Shown in pieces: positions 7,977 through 17,590 of a DNA stretch of 64,000 nt. The first letter of the stretch is position 1. Every line of letters begins with the position of its first letter. The notes beneath the pieces are model-generated. The model saw only the letters and a program-made list of their open reading frames with translations, was not told the DNA's origin and did no database searches. Made by a program: the position numbers and the translations under genes. Source of the stretch: Microbulbifer donghaiensis (GTDB lineage: Bacteria > Pseudomonadota > Gammaproteobacteria > Pseudomonadales > Cellvibrionaceae); contig NZ_FQVA01000001.1 in NCBI RefSeq assembly GCF_900129095.1, positions 1,612,001 to 1,676,000 on the forward strand, in the 5' to 3' direction.

Positions 7977-10006
7977 TGGTCACCCCCTTCGCTCGAGGGG
8001 CCTTCCAGTTCCGGCGGATTGTCCTGCGGCAACTGTTCGGGCTGGTTGGCGCGGTGCTGCTCGATCTTCTTCTGGTCGGCGCGCTGCTCCTGTAGCTCGT
8101 TTGCGCGGTCGAAGCTGTCTGCAAGGGCAAAGCGGGCCTTGATCTGGTAGTTCTCCAACTGCGCACGACGGCGATCCAGTTCGTTGATCGCTAGCGTTTC
8201 CAGCATATTGCCTTGACGCGCCATCAGGATATCGAGGCGATTCTGAGTATTTGCGATCTGAGCCCGAAGACGGCGAATAGTATCGTTGTAGCCGGTATAG
8301 CTATGGGTTGCGGCCTGGCGGCTGCGCACATAAGAGTGATACACGGTTTGCAGTTGTTCGATTTCTATATTCAGTTCCTGCAGGTGCTTGTAGGCCTCCG
8401 TCAACCGCTGGTCGTATTCGGTGGAAAGACGCCAGTCGAGCACACCCTCGAGACGCCCCACCCGCTGCAAGGTTGCTTCGGTAAACCCGTTCGGGTGTTG
8501 GGACATGACCTTGCGTAACCGACGCAGTTGCAGACGCGCCTCCTGTTCCTCCGCCTTGGCCAAGTATTCCGGGCGGCGGGTGACAAGCATCTGCTCAATG
8601 CGACTTGCGAACTGGTCCCGCTGTTCGATGCGCAGCTTGATTCGCGCATCCAGTTCACGGAATTTTCTATCCAGGCCCGGCAGCAGGGGCTCGTAGTAGG
8701 CACGGCGTAGCTCAATGACATTTTCATAGGCGGCCAGGCTCTTCAGCCACTCTTCATTGCGCTCGAACAGGTCATTGAGATCGCGATAGTTGCGCAGAAA
8801 CTCCTGGTAATCGTTGGACGCCATCAGGTCGAGGAGGTAGTGAGTCTCAGGCGCGTCGGGCAAATTGCGCAGAGCCACAACCCAGTTTTTTACCTGTGTC
8901 GCCTCCTTGCGGCGCAGCGCCTCGAGAAATTTCCCTTCGCGGATACTCTTTATGGACGCCGTCAGAGTGTCGATTTCGTTACCGAAGGATTCCAGCGCGC
9001 GACCATAATTGATCGCAGCGGTACTGTGCACATCCAGTTTGCCGTATGCATAAGGCACCGCGAGCATGGCCTCCTGCACGGATCCATTGGTGCCCTGGCG
9101 CTCCTGCAGCAGCCTCCACGGGACCAGTGCACGATCGTAGCGCCCGGCCTTCGCCTCTACCCAGCCGGCACCCAGCAGGGCGCGATTGGAGAAGGGCCCC
9201 TCGAGGTTAACCCGGTCGAAATAGGGCCTGGCCAACTCCAACAGGTCGTTTTCCATCAGCCGCGAACCGAGCAACAGGTTGGTCTTGTCATAGAGCGCCT
9301 GCCTGGCAGGATCGGAACTGCGCTTTTTACCCAGCGCCGTCAGCTCCAGTAAGCCGCGCTCTTCCTGACCCGCTTTCAGTTCGGCGATGCCGAGATTGAA
9401 TTCGACGAAACCTTCCAGTGACTCTTCGCCTTTGAGGTCGCGCAGCAGCTCCACCGCCTCCTCGAAACGACCCAGTTCCATGTAGACCCGCGCCCGCAGA
9501 AACTGCTCGTCGGCACGAACACGCTCTGGCACCCGCCCTTCGATCATATCGAGTGCATGCAGGGCGTTGCGGGGCTGCTGTTTATGGTAATGAATCTTTG
9601 CCAGGCGATAGGCCGCCTCATTGCGCACGGGCTGCGGCACATTGCCCTTCAGCACCGCTTCGATCGCGCGCCCGGCTTCCCGGTGCATGCGATAGGAGAG
9701 CTCCAGGTCGCCCACGGAAAACTCCGCCTGGCCCAGGTGTGCGGTAAACGGATCCAGCCCCGGCTCATCCAGGCGACGATACTGATTCAGCTCCGTATCG
9801 AGCCCCACGATCGCATCGAAATAATTCTCCTGGTGGGCCTCGAACATGGCCGCACCGAAGAACAAGTCATCGAGCTTTTGCTGATCAGCCTCGGCAACGG
9901 CGAAGTTTGTGCACAGCGCCAGTGGCAGCGCTGACAGCGCGGCGGCGACCGTCCGCAGCGGTGCGGGAGCAGCGCCGCGCAGTGCGGGTACCAGACGGGA
10001 ATACAT
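7973..10006 (-). CDS. Exported TPR and coiled-coil protein
   Basis: 677 aa. Signal peptide (cleavage near AVA-EAD, about residue 39). The N-terminal two thirds are TPR-like helical pairs (VRNEAAYRLAKIHYHKQQPR, DEQFLRARVYMELGRFEEAV). The C-terminal part (about 450-660) is rich in Glu/Arg/Gln heptads (IEQRDQFASRIEQML, LQELNIEIEQLQTVYHSYV), a long predicted coiled coil. It ends in a Pro/Glu/Gly-rich tail. The ATG is 2 bases after the stop of the upstream gene, and its own stop overlaps the next start, so the whole set is one transcript. Probably a periplasmic scaffold; exact partner unknown. Confidence 0.83.
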   Translation of the reverse strand: MYSRLVPALRGAAPAPLRTVAAALSALPLALCTNFAVAEADQQKLDDLFFGAAMFEAHQENYFDAIVGLDTELNQYRRLDEPGLDPFTAHLGQAEFSVGDLELSYRMHREAGRAIEAVLKGNVPQPVRNEAAYRLAKIHYHKQQPRNALHALDMIEGRVPERVRADEQFLRARVYMELGRFEEAVELLRDLKGEESLEGFVEFNLGIAELKAGQEERGLLELTALGKKRSSDPARQALYDKTNLLLGSRLMENDLLELARPYFDRVNLEGPFSNRALLGAGWVEAKAGRYDRALVPWRLLQERQGTNGSVQEAMLAVPYAYGKLDVHSTAAINYGRALESFGNEIDTLTASIKSIREGKFLEALRRKEATQVKNWVVALRNLPDAPETHYLLDLMASNDYQEFLRNYRDLNDLFERNEEWLKSLAAYENVIELRRAYYEPLLPGLDRKFRELDARIKLRIEQRDQFASRIEQMLVTRRPEYLAKAEEQEARLQLRRLRKVMSQHPNGFTEATLQRVGRLEGVLDWRLSTEYDQRLTEAYKHLQELNIEIEQLQTVYHSYVRSRQAATHSYTGYNDTIRRLRAQIANTQNRLDILMARQGNMLETLAINELDRRRAQLENYQIKARFALADSFDRANELQEQRADQKKIEQHRANQPEQLPQDNPPELEGPSSEGGDQ

Positions 10007-10008
10007 GT

Positions 10009-10518
10009 TTACCAGTCCTTGAAGTTAATCGCGGACTCGGTTCCGGCAATTTTTATCTCGACAAACTTCGGACCAACAGCCTTATCCACCTTGTAGCTGG
10101 CATTGGCTCGATACTCCTTGCCGGACGATGACTTACCGATAAAGCTGACCTCGAGGGGGTGACTACCGGCCTGCACATTGCCGGTGTAGATACGCTGGAC
10201 CCCGCCCTTCTGCAGGGCCTCTATCTCGCGAAAGGTATAAAGGTGGTGGGCAACAATGTCGTTATTGAGCTTGACCTCCACGGCTTCGAGGTCAAATGGC
10301 TGGCTATTTGCGAGCGAGACAAAAAAAGATACCTGCGTATTGGAAGGAAAGAGTAATTTCTCCTCCAGCTGCGCAAGCTCGCCCGTCAAATCGATCACAT
10401 CCTTTTTGACGTCCTGGATCTGCTCATCCAATCCGCGAATGTCATCCCGGCTCACGCCCTGTGCGTACCCGACGGACGCCAGCAGCAGCAAGATTGTTAT
10501 TTGTAGAAATCTAACCAT
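10009..10518 (-). CDS. Small exported coiled-coil protein, first gene of the motor operon
   Basis: 169 aa from ATG 10518, preceded by AGAGGTAAATAGC as ribosome site; a longer frame back to 10548 lacks one. Signal peptide of about 19 residues (MVRFLQITILLLLASVGYA-Q), then a short coiled coil (residues about 22-48, IRGLDEQIQDVKKDVIDL), then a beta-rich domain containing FFVSLANSQPFDLEAVEVKL and a SHPLEVSFIGKSS strand. The second domain looks like an Ig/FN3-type fold typical of adhesion or assembly modules, but I do not recognise the family. It sits at the 5' end of an apparently eight-gene leftward operon. Confidence 0.75.
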   Translation of the reverse strand: MVRFLQITILLLLASVGYAQGVSRDDIRGLDEQIQDVKKDVIDLTGELAQLEEKLLFPSNTQVSFFVSLANSQPFDLEAVEVKLNNDIVAHHLYTFREIEALQKGGVQRIYTGNVQAGSHPLEVSFIGKSSSGKEYRANASYKVDKAVGPKFVEIKIAGTESAINFKDW

Positions 10519-10960
10519 GCTATTTACCTCTGACCCTACCTTTAACAATGAACGCCAGCGACGTCGCGATCCGGACTGATCGCAGGGAAATGCCTATAAA
10601 CAGGGGACTTTTAGTCAGCAGGATTGTATTGCAATCCGGGTATGGCCAAATGTGAGACAAGTCATATCTCGCGCATCCCGGCACATCGCATTTTTGTGTC
10701 GATGGCGAAAGCTTCTTTTGCACGGAAGATATTTGGGGGCCGTTAACCGGACCGCCTGGCACCTGCAACACCCCAAAAAAGTGAACGCCTGCGCAATTAG
10801 TAGCGAGATACTGTAGAAGATGAGAGGCATTTCAGCCCGACAAGCGTGACGCAGTCCAGCTTCCACACCGGCCAACTCACCATCGACATCACGAAGCCGG
10901 GATTCAGGGTTGTGCGAGCGGGGCAGCAGCCATTGCAGACGGACCGCACGGATTTGCGGC
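10519..10960. other. Gene-free gap between tRNA-Leu terminator and the motor operon
   Basis: About 440 bases without a supportable gene; the frames present lack ribosome sites and have improbable composition. The promoter of the motor operon should be here, reading left; a TTTATA box about 60-70 bases before the first ATG is one weak candidate. In Pseudomonas and E. coli this position leads into rimP-nusA-infB, which are absent, so a rearrangement junction may lie in this gap. Confidence 0.5.
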
Positions 10961-10991
10961 AAAAAAAAGGCGCTCGCATATGCGAACGCCT
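10961..10991 (-). terminator. Rho-independent terminator after tRNA-Leu
   Basis: On the minus strand the sequence AGGCGTTCGC-ATAT-GCGAGCGCCT is followed by a run of seven to eight T. The stem is ten pairs with one G-T pair, and it begins 7 bases after the tRNA CCA end. A textbook intrinsic terminator for the secG-tRNA transcript. Confidence 0.92.
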
Positions 10992-10997
10992 GAAAGA

Positions 10998-11083
10998 TGG
11001 TGCCCAGGGCGGGACTTGAACCCGCACGAGCATAGCTCACTACCCCCTCAAGATAGCGTGTCTACCAATTCCACCACCTGGGC
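10998..11083 (-). tRNA. tRNA-Leu (anticodon GAG)
   Basis: 86 nt including an encoded CCA. Starts GCCCAGGTGGTGGAATTGG, close to the E. coli leuU gene. The acceptor stem GCCCAGG pairs with CCTGGGC. The anticodon loop CTTGAGG gives GAG. A long class-II variable arm (GTGAGCTATGCTC) and GGTTCAAGTC T-loop are present. It lies downstream of secG on the same strand, as in enterics and Pseudomonas, so it is probably processed from the secG transcript. Confidence 0.95.
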
Positions 11084-11102
11084 AAAAAACTTAGATGGAC
11101 CC

Positions 11103-11552
11103 TTACTGCTGGTCCTCGTCCGCGCCTTCTTCCGCGGGAACTTCCTCTGACTCTGATTCGGCTGCCGGTGCCTGCGCATCCGGAATTTCCGGCACGTCAC
11201 TCGCTTCAGGCTGTGCATCCAGCTGCGGGATGTCGCTATCGATTTCCGGCAACTCGCTCGGAGTCGGCTGCTCAATAGCTGCCGGCACCTGCGGCAGGTC
11301 GGCATCGACATCCGCTTCCGCACCCTGCTTGGCCAGCAGAGCCAGACCAATGCTGGTGACGAAGAATACGGTTGCCATGATCGCTGTCAAGCGCGAAAAG
11401 AAGTTACCGCTGCCCTGGCTACCGAAAACAGTCTGGGACGCGCCGGCACCAAAGGAGGCACCTGCTTCCGCACCCTTACCCTGCTGTAGCAGAATCAGGC
11501 CGATAATGCTGAGCGCAGTCAGGACGTGTACAACTAAAACCAACTTTTCCAT
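11103..11552 (-). CDS. secG: Preprotein translocase subunit SecG
   Basis: 149 aa. Two TM helices (about 2-22 and 52-74) flank the conserved cytoplasmic loop LLQQGKGAEAGASFGAGASQT-VFGSQGSGNFFSRLTA, the SecG signature. It assists SecYE-mediated protein export at the inner membrane. The tail from residue 75 to the end is an extended Pro/Glu/Ala-rich acidic region, longer than the E. coli protein (110 aa) but common in Pseudomonas relatives. It lies between tpiA and tRNA-Leu as usual. Confidence 0.96.
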   Translation of the reverse strand: MEKLVLVVHVLTALSIIGLILLQQGKGAEAGASFGAGASQTVFGSQGSGNFFSRLTAIMATVFFVTSIGLALLAKQGAEADVDADLPQVPAAIEQPTPSELPEIDSDIPQLDAQPEASDVPEIPDAQAPAAESESEEVPAEEGADEDQQ

Positions 11553-11622
11553 TTTCTGGAAACTCTCTACCGGGGTTCAACGAACCCGTTATTCAGTATT
11601 TTCTACTTCGCCGCCCGAGTCA

Positions 11623-12351
11623 TCACCCGGCCGCGCGACAAATTCTGGCAAACTCTTCCGCATCCAGGGAAGCGCCACCAACCAGGGCACCATCAATGTC
11701 CGCCTGCGCGAACAGGGCCTCGGCATTACCGGCCTTTACACTGCCGCCGTACAGTATCCGCACCGGCGCGCCGGCCTCTCCCAGACGCTCACGGATAAAC
11801 CGGTGCACCTCTTGGGCCTGCTCCGGAGTCGCCGTCTTGCCGGTACCGATAGCCCAGACCGGCTCGTAGGCAATAACCGCATGCGCCCAGATATCGCCCT
11901 CAGCGACATCAGTGACCGCCTGCAATTGCGCAGCAATCACTTCGAGTGTACGACCGCTTTCGCGCTCTGCCAGAGTCTCGCCAACACACAGGATCGGAAT
12001 CAGCCCGGCCGACTGGGCGGCGACAAACTTCTGCGCGACCAGCTCGCTGCTTTCTCCGTAGAGACTGCGGCGCTCTGAGTGCCCCACTATCGCGTAATCC
12101 ACACCCCAGTCCAGCAACATGGCCGCGGAAACCTCGCCGGTATATGCCCCGGAGGCTTCCTGACTGAGATTCTGCGCCCCTACCGACACACCACTCCCAA
12201 CCTTGTCCGCCACCAGCGGCAAGTAGGGAAAGGGCGGGCAAACAACAACCTGGCAACCCACTCCGCTCATATCAAATGCGGCGAAAAACTGCTCGGCAAA
12301 CTCGCGGCTGCCGTTCATTTTCCAGTTAGCTGCTACCAGCGGTGTACGCAT
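11623..12351 (-). CDS. tpiA: Triosephosphate isomerase
   Basis: 242 aa TIM barrel that interconverts dihydroxyacetone phosphate and glyceraldehyde 3-phosphate in glycolysis. Visible: N-terminal Lys motif AANWKMNGS, the active-site His in VGHSERR, the catalytic Glu in AYEPVWAIGTGKTA, and the phosphate-binding GGSVKAGNA. The ATG at 12351 is preceded by GAAGGAG at good spacing; the longer open frame upstream has no ribosome site. It is followed by secG after 70 bases. Confidence 0.97.
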   Translation of the reverse strand: MRTPLVAANWKMNGSREFAEQFFAAFDMSGVGCQVVVCPPFPYLPLVADKVGSGVSVGAQNLSQEASGAYTGEVSAAMLLDWGVDYAIVGHSERRSLYGESSELVAQKFVAAQSAGLIPILCVGETLAERESGRTLEVIAAQLQAVTDVAEGDIWAHAVIAYEPVWAIGTGKTATPEQAQEVHRFIRERLGEAGAPVRILYGGSVKAGNAEALFAQADIDGALVGGASLDAEEFARICRAAG

Positions 12352-12469
12352 GTGTGCTCCTTCAAGGGGCGCAAATCTTAGCGATATTGCCGCCAACATA
12401 CAACCAGAAATCTGCGGCTCGCGGCAATGTTGTCACATGGCGACTCACTGCCGAAACAGCGCCGGCAGG

Positions 12470-13822
12470 TCAGCTGTTGCCGACCCTCTCCACGACATCG
12501 GATATCTGCTGCGCCAAACGCTCCACCAGGGCGCTGTCGCGACCTTCAACCATGACCCGGATCAAGGGTTCGGTTCCGGAAGGCCGCAGCAATACACGAC
12601 CACTGTCGGCCAGCTGGGCCTCCGCCTCGCTGACGGCCGCCCTGACGTCCGCGTGATCCAGCACGCCGTCACGGTGGGCCAGGCGCACATTGATCATATG
12701 CTGGGGCAGCATATTCATACGCGCCTTCAGCTCGTGTAGTGGCTCGCCAAAGTCACAAACCGCGCGCATCACCTGCAGGGCAGAGACGATTCCGTCGCCG
12801 GTGGTGGTGGCATCCGCGCAGATGATATGTCCGGAGGACTCGCCGCCGAGCGTCCAGCCGTTGGCGTGCATCTTCTCCAGCACATAGCGGTCACCCACTT
12901 TGGCGCGCTCGAACGGAATTTGCCGCTCGCGCAATGCCAGCTCGAAGCCGTAGTTACTCATCAGGGTACCGACGACGCCGCTGCATCCCCCGAGGAATTG
13001 CTGGCGGTGCATGGCGATCAAGAACAGCAACTGGTCGCCATCGATCAGCTCGCCATGCTTGTCGACGAACAGTACCCGGTCGCCATCGCCGTCGAAGGCG
13101 ATACCCAGGTCGGCCCCCTGCTCCAGCACCGCCTGCTGCAGCTGCTGGGGCTTGGTGGAGCCGCACTCCAGGTTGATATTCAGCCCGTTCGGGCTTACGC
13201 CGATGGCCGTGACTTCCGCCCCCAGCTCGCGAAACACCTTTGGCGCTATGTGATAGGTGGCGCCATTGGCACAGTCCAGCACTATCTTCAGCCCCTCGAG
13301 GGAGAAGCCCCAGGGGGTGGAGGCCTTGCAGAATTCGATATAGCGCGCGGCGGCATCGTCGATGCGCCAGGCCTTACCCAGGTCGGCCGCGGTAGCCATC
13401 GGCAGCTCCAGCGCCGCCTCAATTTCGTGCTCCACCTGGTCCGGCAGCTTGGCGCCCTGAGCGCTGAAAAACTTGATGCCGTTGTCCTGGTACGGATTGT
13501 GAGAGGCACTGATGACGATCCCCGCCTGGGCGTGGAAGGTTCGCGTCAGGTAGGCGATGGCCGGAGTGGGCATGGGGCCGAGCAGGCCGACATCGACACC
13601 GGCGTTGATCAACCCCGCCTCCAGCGCCGCCTCGAACATATAGCCGGAAACCCGGGTGTCCTTGCCGATCAGGATGCTGCGGCGCCCGGAGCGCTTGCCG
13701 CCGGCCATCTGCCCCAGCACCTTGCCGGCGGCGTAGCCGAGCCGCAGCATAAAGTCCGGAGTGATCGCCCCCTCACCCACGCGACCGCGGATTCCGTCGG
13801 TGCCGAAATATTGTCTCGCCAT
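12470..13822 (-). CDS. glmM: Phosphoglucosamine mutase
   Basis: 450 aa. Converts glucosamine-6-phosphate to glucosamine-1-phosphate for UDP-GlcNAc, hence peptidoglycan and LPS. The start [13 protein letters not shown] is typical of GlmM. The active phospho-serine lies in [13 protein letters not shown], the Mg-binding loop is [11 protein letters not shown], the sugar loop GESSGHI, and the phosphate loop [12 protein letters not shown] is near the C-terminus. The ATG at 13822 is family-consistent; the open frame upstream is read through a long inverted repeat. It lies between folP and tpiA, the usual gammaproteobacterial order. Confidence 0.97.
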   Translation of the reverse strand: MARQYFGTDGIRGRVGEGAITPDFMLRLGYAAGKVLGQMAGGKRSGRRSILIGKDTRVSGYMFEAALEAGLINAGVDVGLLGPMPTPAIAYLTRTFHAQAGIVISASHNPYQDNGIKFFSAQGAKLPDQVEHEIEAALELPMATAADLGKAWRIDDAAARYIEFCKASTPWGFSLEGLKIVLDCANGATYHIAPKVFRELGAEVTAIGVSPNGLNINLECGSTKPQQLQQAVLEQGADLGIAFDGDGDRVLFVDKHGELIDGDQLLFLIAMHRQQFLGGCSGVVGTLMSNYGFELALRERQIPFERAKVGDRYVLEKMHANGWTLGGESSGHIICADATTTGDGIVSALQVMRAVCDFGEPLHELKARMNMLPQHMINVRLAHRDGVLDHADVRAAVSEAEAQLADSGRVLLRPSGTEPLIRVMVEGRDSALVERLAQQISDVVERVGNS

Positions 13823-13849
13823 TTTTTTACTTCTCTCGCTACTTTTTAC

Positions 13850-13919
13850 GGGCACGCTGCGCTTTGCCCATCCTACGATCCAGCCAGAATGGGCAGGATG
13901 GGCAAAGCGCAGCGTGCCC
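13850..13919. repeat. Perfect 25-bp inverted repeat between folP and glmM
   Basis: Left arm 13850-13874 (begins GGGCACGCTGCGCTTTGCCC) and right arm 13895-13919 are exact reverse complements around a 20-base loop. It starts directly after the folP stop and ends 28 bases before the glmM start, so it is transcribed and could form a very stable hairpin inside the operon. The arm is shared, with small changes, with elements at about 3.79 kb and 43.73-43.81 kb, so this is a dispersed repeat. Confidence 0.9.
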
Positions 13920-13920
13920 A

Positions 13921-14769
13921 TCATTGATTCGGGTTGTCCACTAGCTGCTGCATTTTGAGCACATCCACCGTCGCGGCGACATCGTGCACCCGCAGTATCC
14001 GGGCGCCGCGCTGAGCCGCCAGCATCGCCAGCGCCAGACTGCCGGGCAGGCGCTCATCCACCTCGCGCTGTAACAAACGCCCGATCATTGACTTGCGTGA
14101 CAGGCCGGCCAGCAGCGGGATGTCCGCAGGCGCCAGCTGCGCCATATGCCGCAACAGTGCCAGATTGTGTTCGTCGGTCTTGCCGAAACCAAAGCCCGGG
14201 TCGAATATCAGCCGCGCCCGGTTAATACCCGCTTCCTCACAGGTCCGCATCCGCTCGCGCAGGTAAGCGCCCACTTCCGCCACCACATCATCGTAGTGCG
14301 GGGCCTGCTGCATGCTGCCCGGCTGCCCCTGCATATGCATCAGACAAACCGGCAAATCGGTGCCGGCTGCCGCGTCCAGTGCCCCCGGGCGCTCCAGTGC
14401 GCGCACATCATTAATCAACCCCGCGCCCGCGGCCGCAGACGCCGTGATCACGGCCGCGGTGCTGGTATCGACGGATATCACTGCCCCCAGGTTCGCGCTG
14501 ATCGCCTCCACCACTGGCACGACGCGATCCAGTTCCTCCTGCTCGGATACTGGCGCCGCCCCCGGCCTGGTGGATTCACCGCCGACATCGATAATCGCCG
14601 CGCCCTCGCGCAGCATCTGCTCCGCCCTGCGGAGTACCAGATCCAGGTTCAGCGCCCCCCCGGCATAGTAACTGCCACCGTCGGAAAAAGAGTCCGGCGT
14701 GGCATTGAGGATTCCCATGACGACCGGGCGGGACAGATCGAGGGTATGTTTACCGCAGTTGAGCTTCAT
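13921..14769 (-). CDS. folP: Dihydropteroate synthase
   Basis: 282 aa. Condenses p-aminobenzoate with the pterin diphosphate in folate synthesis; target of sulfonamides. Motifs: [16 protein letters not shown], the phosphate-binding [32 protein letters not shown], and the C-terminal GLSRKSMIG and [12 protein letters not shown]. Family-typical length. It lies between ftsH and glmM on the same strand, 78 bases after ftsH with a long inverted repeat in the gap. Confidence 0.97.
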   Translation of the reverse strand: MKLNCGKHTLDLSRPVVMGILNATPDSFSDGGSYYAGGALNLDLVLRRAEQMLREGAAIIDVGGESTRPGAAPVSEQEELDRVVPVVEAISANLGAVISVDTSTAAVITASAAAGAGLINDVRALERPGALDAAAGTDLPVCLMHMQGQPGSMQQAPHYDDVVAEVGAYLRERMRTCEEAGINRARLIFDPGFGFGKTDEHNLALLRHMAQLAPADIPLLAGLSRKSMIGRLLQREVDERLPGSLALAMLAAQRGARILRVHDVAATVDVLKMQQLVDNPNQ

Positions 14770-14794
14770 AAAAATTCAGGGATTCAGAAAGACA

Positions 14795-14834
14795 AATGCG
14801 GACAAGCCGGCAGTCATGCCGGGTTGTCCGCATT
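14795..14834. repeat. 18-bp-arm inverted repeat between ftsH and folP
   Basis: AATGCGGACAAGCCGGCA (14795-14812) faces TGCCGGGTTGTCCGCATT (14817-14834) with one mismatch and a 4-base loop. It starts 13 bases after the ftsH stop in the direction of transcription, without a clear U-run, so it may be an attenuator or a processing/stabilising hairpin between the two genes. Confidence 0.8.
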
Positions 14835-14847
14835 CAGCATTTATTGA

Positions 14848-16767
14848 TCAGTGTCCTTTCAGCGGCCCGCCAACCGGGTTGCCCTTGTCCGCATCCTCAG
14901 CGGTATGGCCACTGTCGGAATCTTCGGCGGAACTGCTGCCACCGGAGCCAAAGTTATTGTCGTGCCAGTCCCGCGGCGGACGCACTTTGCGCCGCGCCAT
15001 CAGGTCATCGACCTGCTCCGCATCCAGGGTTTCGTATTCCATCAGCGCATCTTTCATCGCCTCGAGAATATCGCGATTCTCTTCCAGCAGATTGCGCGCG
15101 CGGTCGTAGCAGCTGTCGATGATACGACGCACCTCGGTGTCGATCTCATTGGAGGTATTGCCCGATACAGGATTCCCGTGTCCGGGCTGACCGCTCTCGT
15201 CCTCACCGTAGTGCAGTGGACCCAGCTTTTCGGACAGGCCCCACTTGGTCACCATATTGCGCGCCAGCTCGGTGGCCCGCTCGATATCGTTGGAGGCACC
15301 GGTGGTCACACCATCCAATCCCAGGGTCATCTCCTCGGCGATACGGCCACCGAACAGGGAGCACAGCTGCGATTCGATAGCGCGCTTGGACAGGCTGTAC
15401 TTGTCCTCTTCCGGCAGGAACTGGGTCACCCCCAGCGCACGACCGCGGGGAATGATGGTGACCTTGTGCACCGGATCGTGTTCCGGCACCAGGCGACCGA
15501 TAATGGCGTGACCGGCCTCGTGGTAGGCGGTATTCACCTTTTCCTTTTCGTTCATGACCATGGACTTGCGCTCGGCGCCCATCATGATCTTGTCGCGAGC
15601 GCGCTCGAACTCCTCCATTGTCACGGTGCGCTTGTTGGCGCGCGCGGCAAACAGCGCCGCCTCGTTGACCAGGTTGGCCAGGTCCGCACCGGAGAAACCG
15701 GGGGTGCCGCGAGCGATGGTCTGCGCGTTCACCTTGTCGTCCAGCGGCACCTTGCGCATATGCACCTTGAGGATCTGCTCGCGGCCGCGGATATCCGGCA
15801 GGCCCACGAACACCTGGCGGTCGAAACGGCCCGGGCGCAGCAGGGCGTGGTCGAGCACGTCCGGGCGGTTGGTGGCGGCGATGACGATGACGCCCTCGTT
15901 GCCCTCGAAACCGTCCATCTCCACCAGCAGCTGGTTCAGGGTCTGCTCGCGCTCGTCGTGACCACCGCCGACGCCCGCGCCGCGGTGGCGACCGACCGCA
16001 TCGATCTCGTCGATAAAGATGATACAGGGGGCCTGTTTCTTGGCCTGCTCGAACATGTCGCGCACCCGGGACGCGCCCACGCCGACAAACATCTCGACGA
16101 AATCAGAACCGGAAATGGAGAAGAAAGGGACCTTGGCCTCGCCGGCAATGGCTTTGGCCAATAAGGTCTTACCGGTACCGGGCGGGCCGCACATCAGCAC
16201 GCCGCGGGGGATATTGCCGCCCAGGCGCTGGAATTTGGAGGGGTCGCGCAGGAATTCCACCAGCTCCTGCACCTCTTCCTTGGCTTCGTCGACACCGGCC
16301 ACGTCGGCAAAGGTCGTCTTGATCTGGTCCTCGCCCAGCAGGCGTGCCTTGCTCTTGCCGAAGGCCATCGGGCCGGAACGGCCGCCGGCGCCACCCTGCA
16401 TCTGGCGCATAAAGAACATGAACACCGCGATAATAATCAGGATCGGAAAGCTGGCCACCAGCAACTGCTGCCAGATGCTGGGAGATTCGGGCTCGCGGCC
16501 GACAAACTGCACGTTGCTGCGCACCAGCTCATTGGTGAGCTCGTCGTCGATGATCTGCGGCTGAATGGTCTTGAAGCGGCTGCCATCAGCCTTCTCGCCG
16601 GTGATGATCAGCCCATCAACAAGCACACTCTTTACCTGGCCCGACTGCACATCCTGCACGAAGTCGGAATAGCTGAGAGCCTCATCCCGTGACTGCGGTT
16701 TGAAATTCTGGAACACCATCAGCAGCACCGCCGCGATGATCAACCACAGTACAAGGTTCTTTGCCAT
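14848..16767 (-). CDS. ftsH: ATP-dependent zinc metalloprotease FtsH
   Basis: 639 aa from ATG 16767 ([17 protein letters not shown], as in E. coli); a TTG three codons upstream is possible. Two TM helices (about 4-22 and 97-117) flank a periplasmic domain. Then the AAA module with Walker A GPPGTGKT and Walker [12 protein letters not shown], the SRH region [21 protein letters not shown], and the zinc protease motif HEAGH. It degrades membrane and regulatory proteins such as LpxC and RpoH in E. coli. Downstream of rlmE as in enterics. The C-terminal tail is Gly/Ser/Asp-rich. Confidence 0.97.
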   Translation of the reverse strand: MAKNLVLWLIIAAVLLMVFQNFKPQSRDEALSYSDFVQDVQSGQVKSVLVDGLIITGEKADGSRFKTIQPQIIDDELTNELVRSNVQFVGREPESPSIWQQLLVASFPILIIIAVFMFFMRQMQGGAGGRSGPMAFGKSKARLLGEDQIKTTFADVAGVDEAKEEVQELVEFLRDPSKFQRLGGNIPRGVLMCGPPGTGKTLLAKAIAGEAKVPFFSISGSDFVEMFVGVGASRVRDMFEQAKKQAPCIIFIDEIDAVGRHRGAGVGGGHDEREQTLNQLLVEMDGFEGNEGVIVIAATNRPDVLDHALLRPGRFDRQVFVGLPDIRGREQILKVHMRKVPLDDKVNAQTIARGTPGFSGADLANLVNEAALFAARANKRTVTMEEFERARDKIMMGAERKSMVMNEKEKVNTAYHEAGHAIIGRLVPEHDPVHKVTIIPRGRALGVTQFLPEEDKYSLSKRAIESQLCSLFGGRIAEEMTLGLDGVTTGASNDIERATELARNMVTKWGLSEKLGPLHYGEDESGQPGHGNPVSGNTSNEIDTEVRRIIDSCYDRARNLLEENRDILEAMKDALMEYETLDAEQVDDLMARRKVRPPRDWHDNNFGSGGSSSAEDSDSGHTAEDADKGNPVGGPLKGH

Positions 16768-16935
16768 ATCGTTCAAAGGGATAGCCCTCTCGCTTTAGCA
16801 CTCACTTTCAAAATCCATCCACACCGGGCATTCACACCAGTATAGGCACGCAGGCCGCTGCCCCCGTGCCTTCGCCACAGGTACGCTTATACCATATCAG
16901 GGGTTGCGGCCAGAAATGCCCCGGTTCAACCACTG

Positions 16936-17556
16936 TCAGCCTTTGAAGCCCCGCGCCACCACATAGACCTCGCGGGAGCGGGGCCTGGATGCACCGGGCT
17001 TTCGGGTCACGACGCTGTTGTAGCTGCCGCGCAAATCGCGGATCAGCTCGTCGAAGCCCTCACCCTGGAATACCTTGGCGACGAACCCCCCGCCCGGCTT
17101 CAGCACCTGGCGCGCCATATCCACGGCCAGCTCCACCAGATACATGGAGGCGGGCTGGTCCACGTCGCGTATACCACTCATATTGGGGGCCATATCGGAA
17201 ATCACAAGGTCCGCCTTGTCTTCGCCCAGGCGATCCAGTAACTCATTAAGTACTGACTCCTCGGTAAAGTCCCCCTGCACGAATTCGACGCCGGCCAGCG
17301 GGTCCATCGGCAATATATCGGAGGCGAGCACGCGGCCCTTGTGACCAACCAGTTCCGCAGCCACCTGCGACCAGCCGCCCGGCGCCGCGCCCAGGTCGAC
17401 CACGGTCATGCCCGGCTTGATCAGGCGGTCCTTATCCTGCAGTTCCTGCAGCTTATAACTGGCGCGGGAACGGTAGCCCTCCTTCTGGGACTGTTTGACG
17501 TAATGGTCGTTAAAATGTTCACGCAGCCAGCGGTGGCTGCTCTTCGATCGGCCCAT
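16936..17556 (-). CDS. rlmE: 23S rRNA (uridine 2552-2'-O)-methyltransferase RlmE (FtsJ/RrmJ)
   Basis: 206 aa. Methylates U2552 in the 50S A-loop using S-adenosylmethionine. Motifs: the start [20 protein letters not shown]-binding [15 protein letters not shown], the catalytic K-D-K-E set spread over the Rossmann fold ([32 protein letters not shown]). ATG 17556 matches the family start; the frame extends only three codons further to a TTG. Divergent from yhbY, with a long inverted repeat between, and followed by ftsH. Confidence 0.96.
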   Translation of the reverse strand: MGRSKSSHRWLREHFNDHYVKQSQKEGYRSRASYKLQELQDKDRLIKPGMTVVDLGAAPGGWSQVAAELVGHKGRVLASDILPMDPLAGVEFVQGDFTEESVLNELLDRLGEDKADLVISDMAPNMSGIRDVDQPASMYLVELAVDMARQVLKPGGGFVAKVFQGEGFDELIRDLRGSYNSVVTRKPGASRPRSREVYVVARGFKG

Positions 17557-17590
17557 CGGGTACAATGCCTAAAATCACAACAGCTTTTTT

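Noticed and set aside
10615-11040. 141-codon minus-strand frame
   Set aside because: Runs through the tRNA-Leu gene and its terminator.
10998-11083. tRNA-Leu as attachment site of an integrated element
   Set aside because: No integrase, no repeated tRNA 3' fragment and no phage or plasmid genes in the window; kept only as a synteny observation.
12827-13927. 366-codon plus-strand open frame
   Set aside because: Antisense to glmM and running through the inverted repeat.
14851-16164. 437-codon plus-strand open frame
   Set aside because: Antisense to ftsH; His/Gly-rich shadow.
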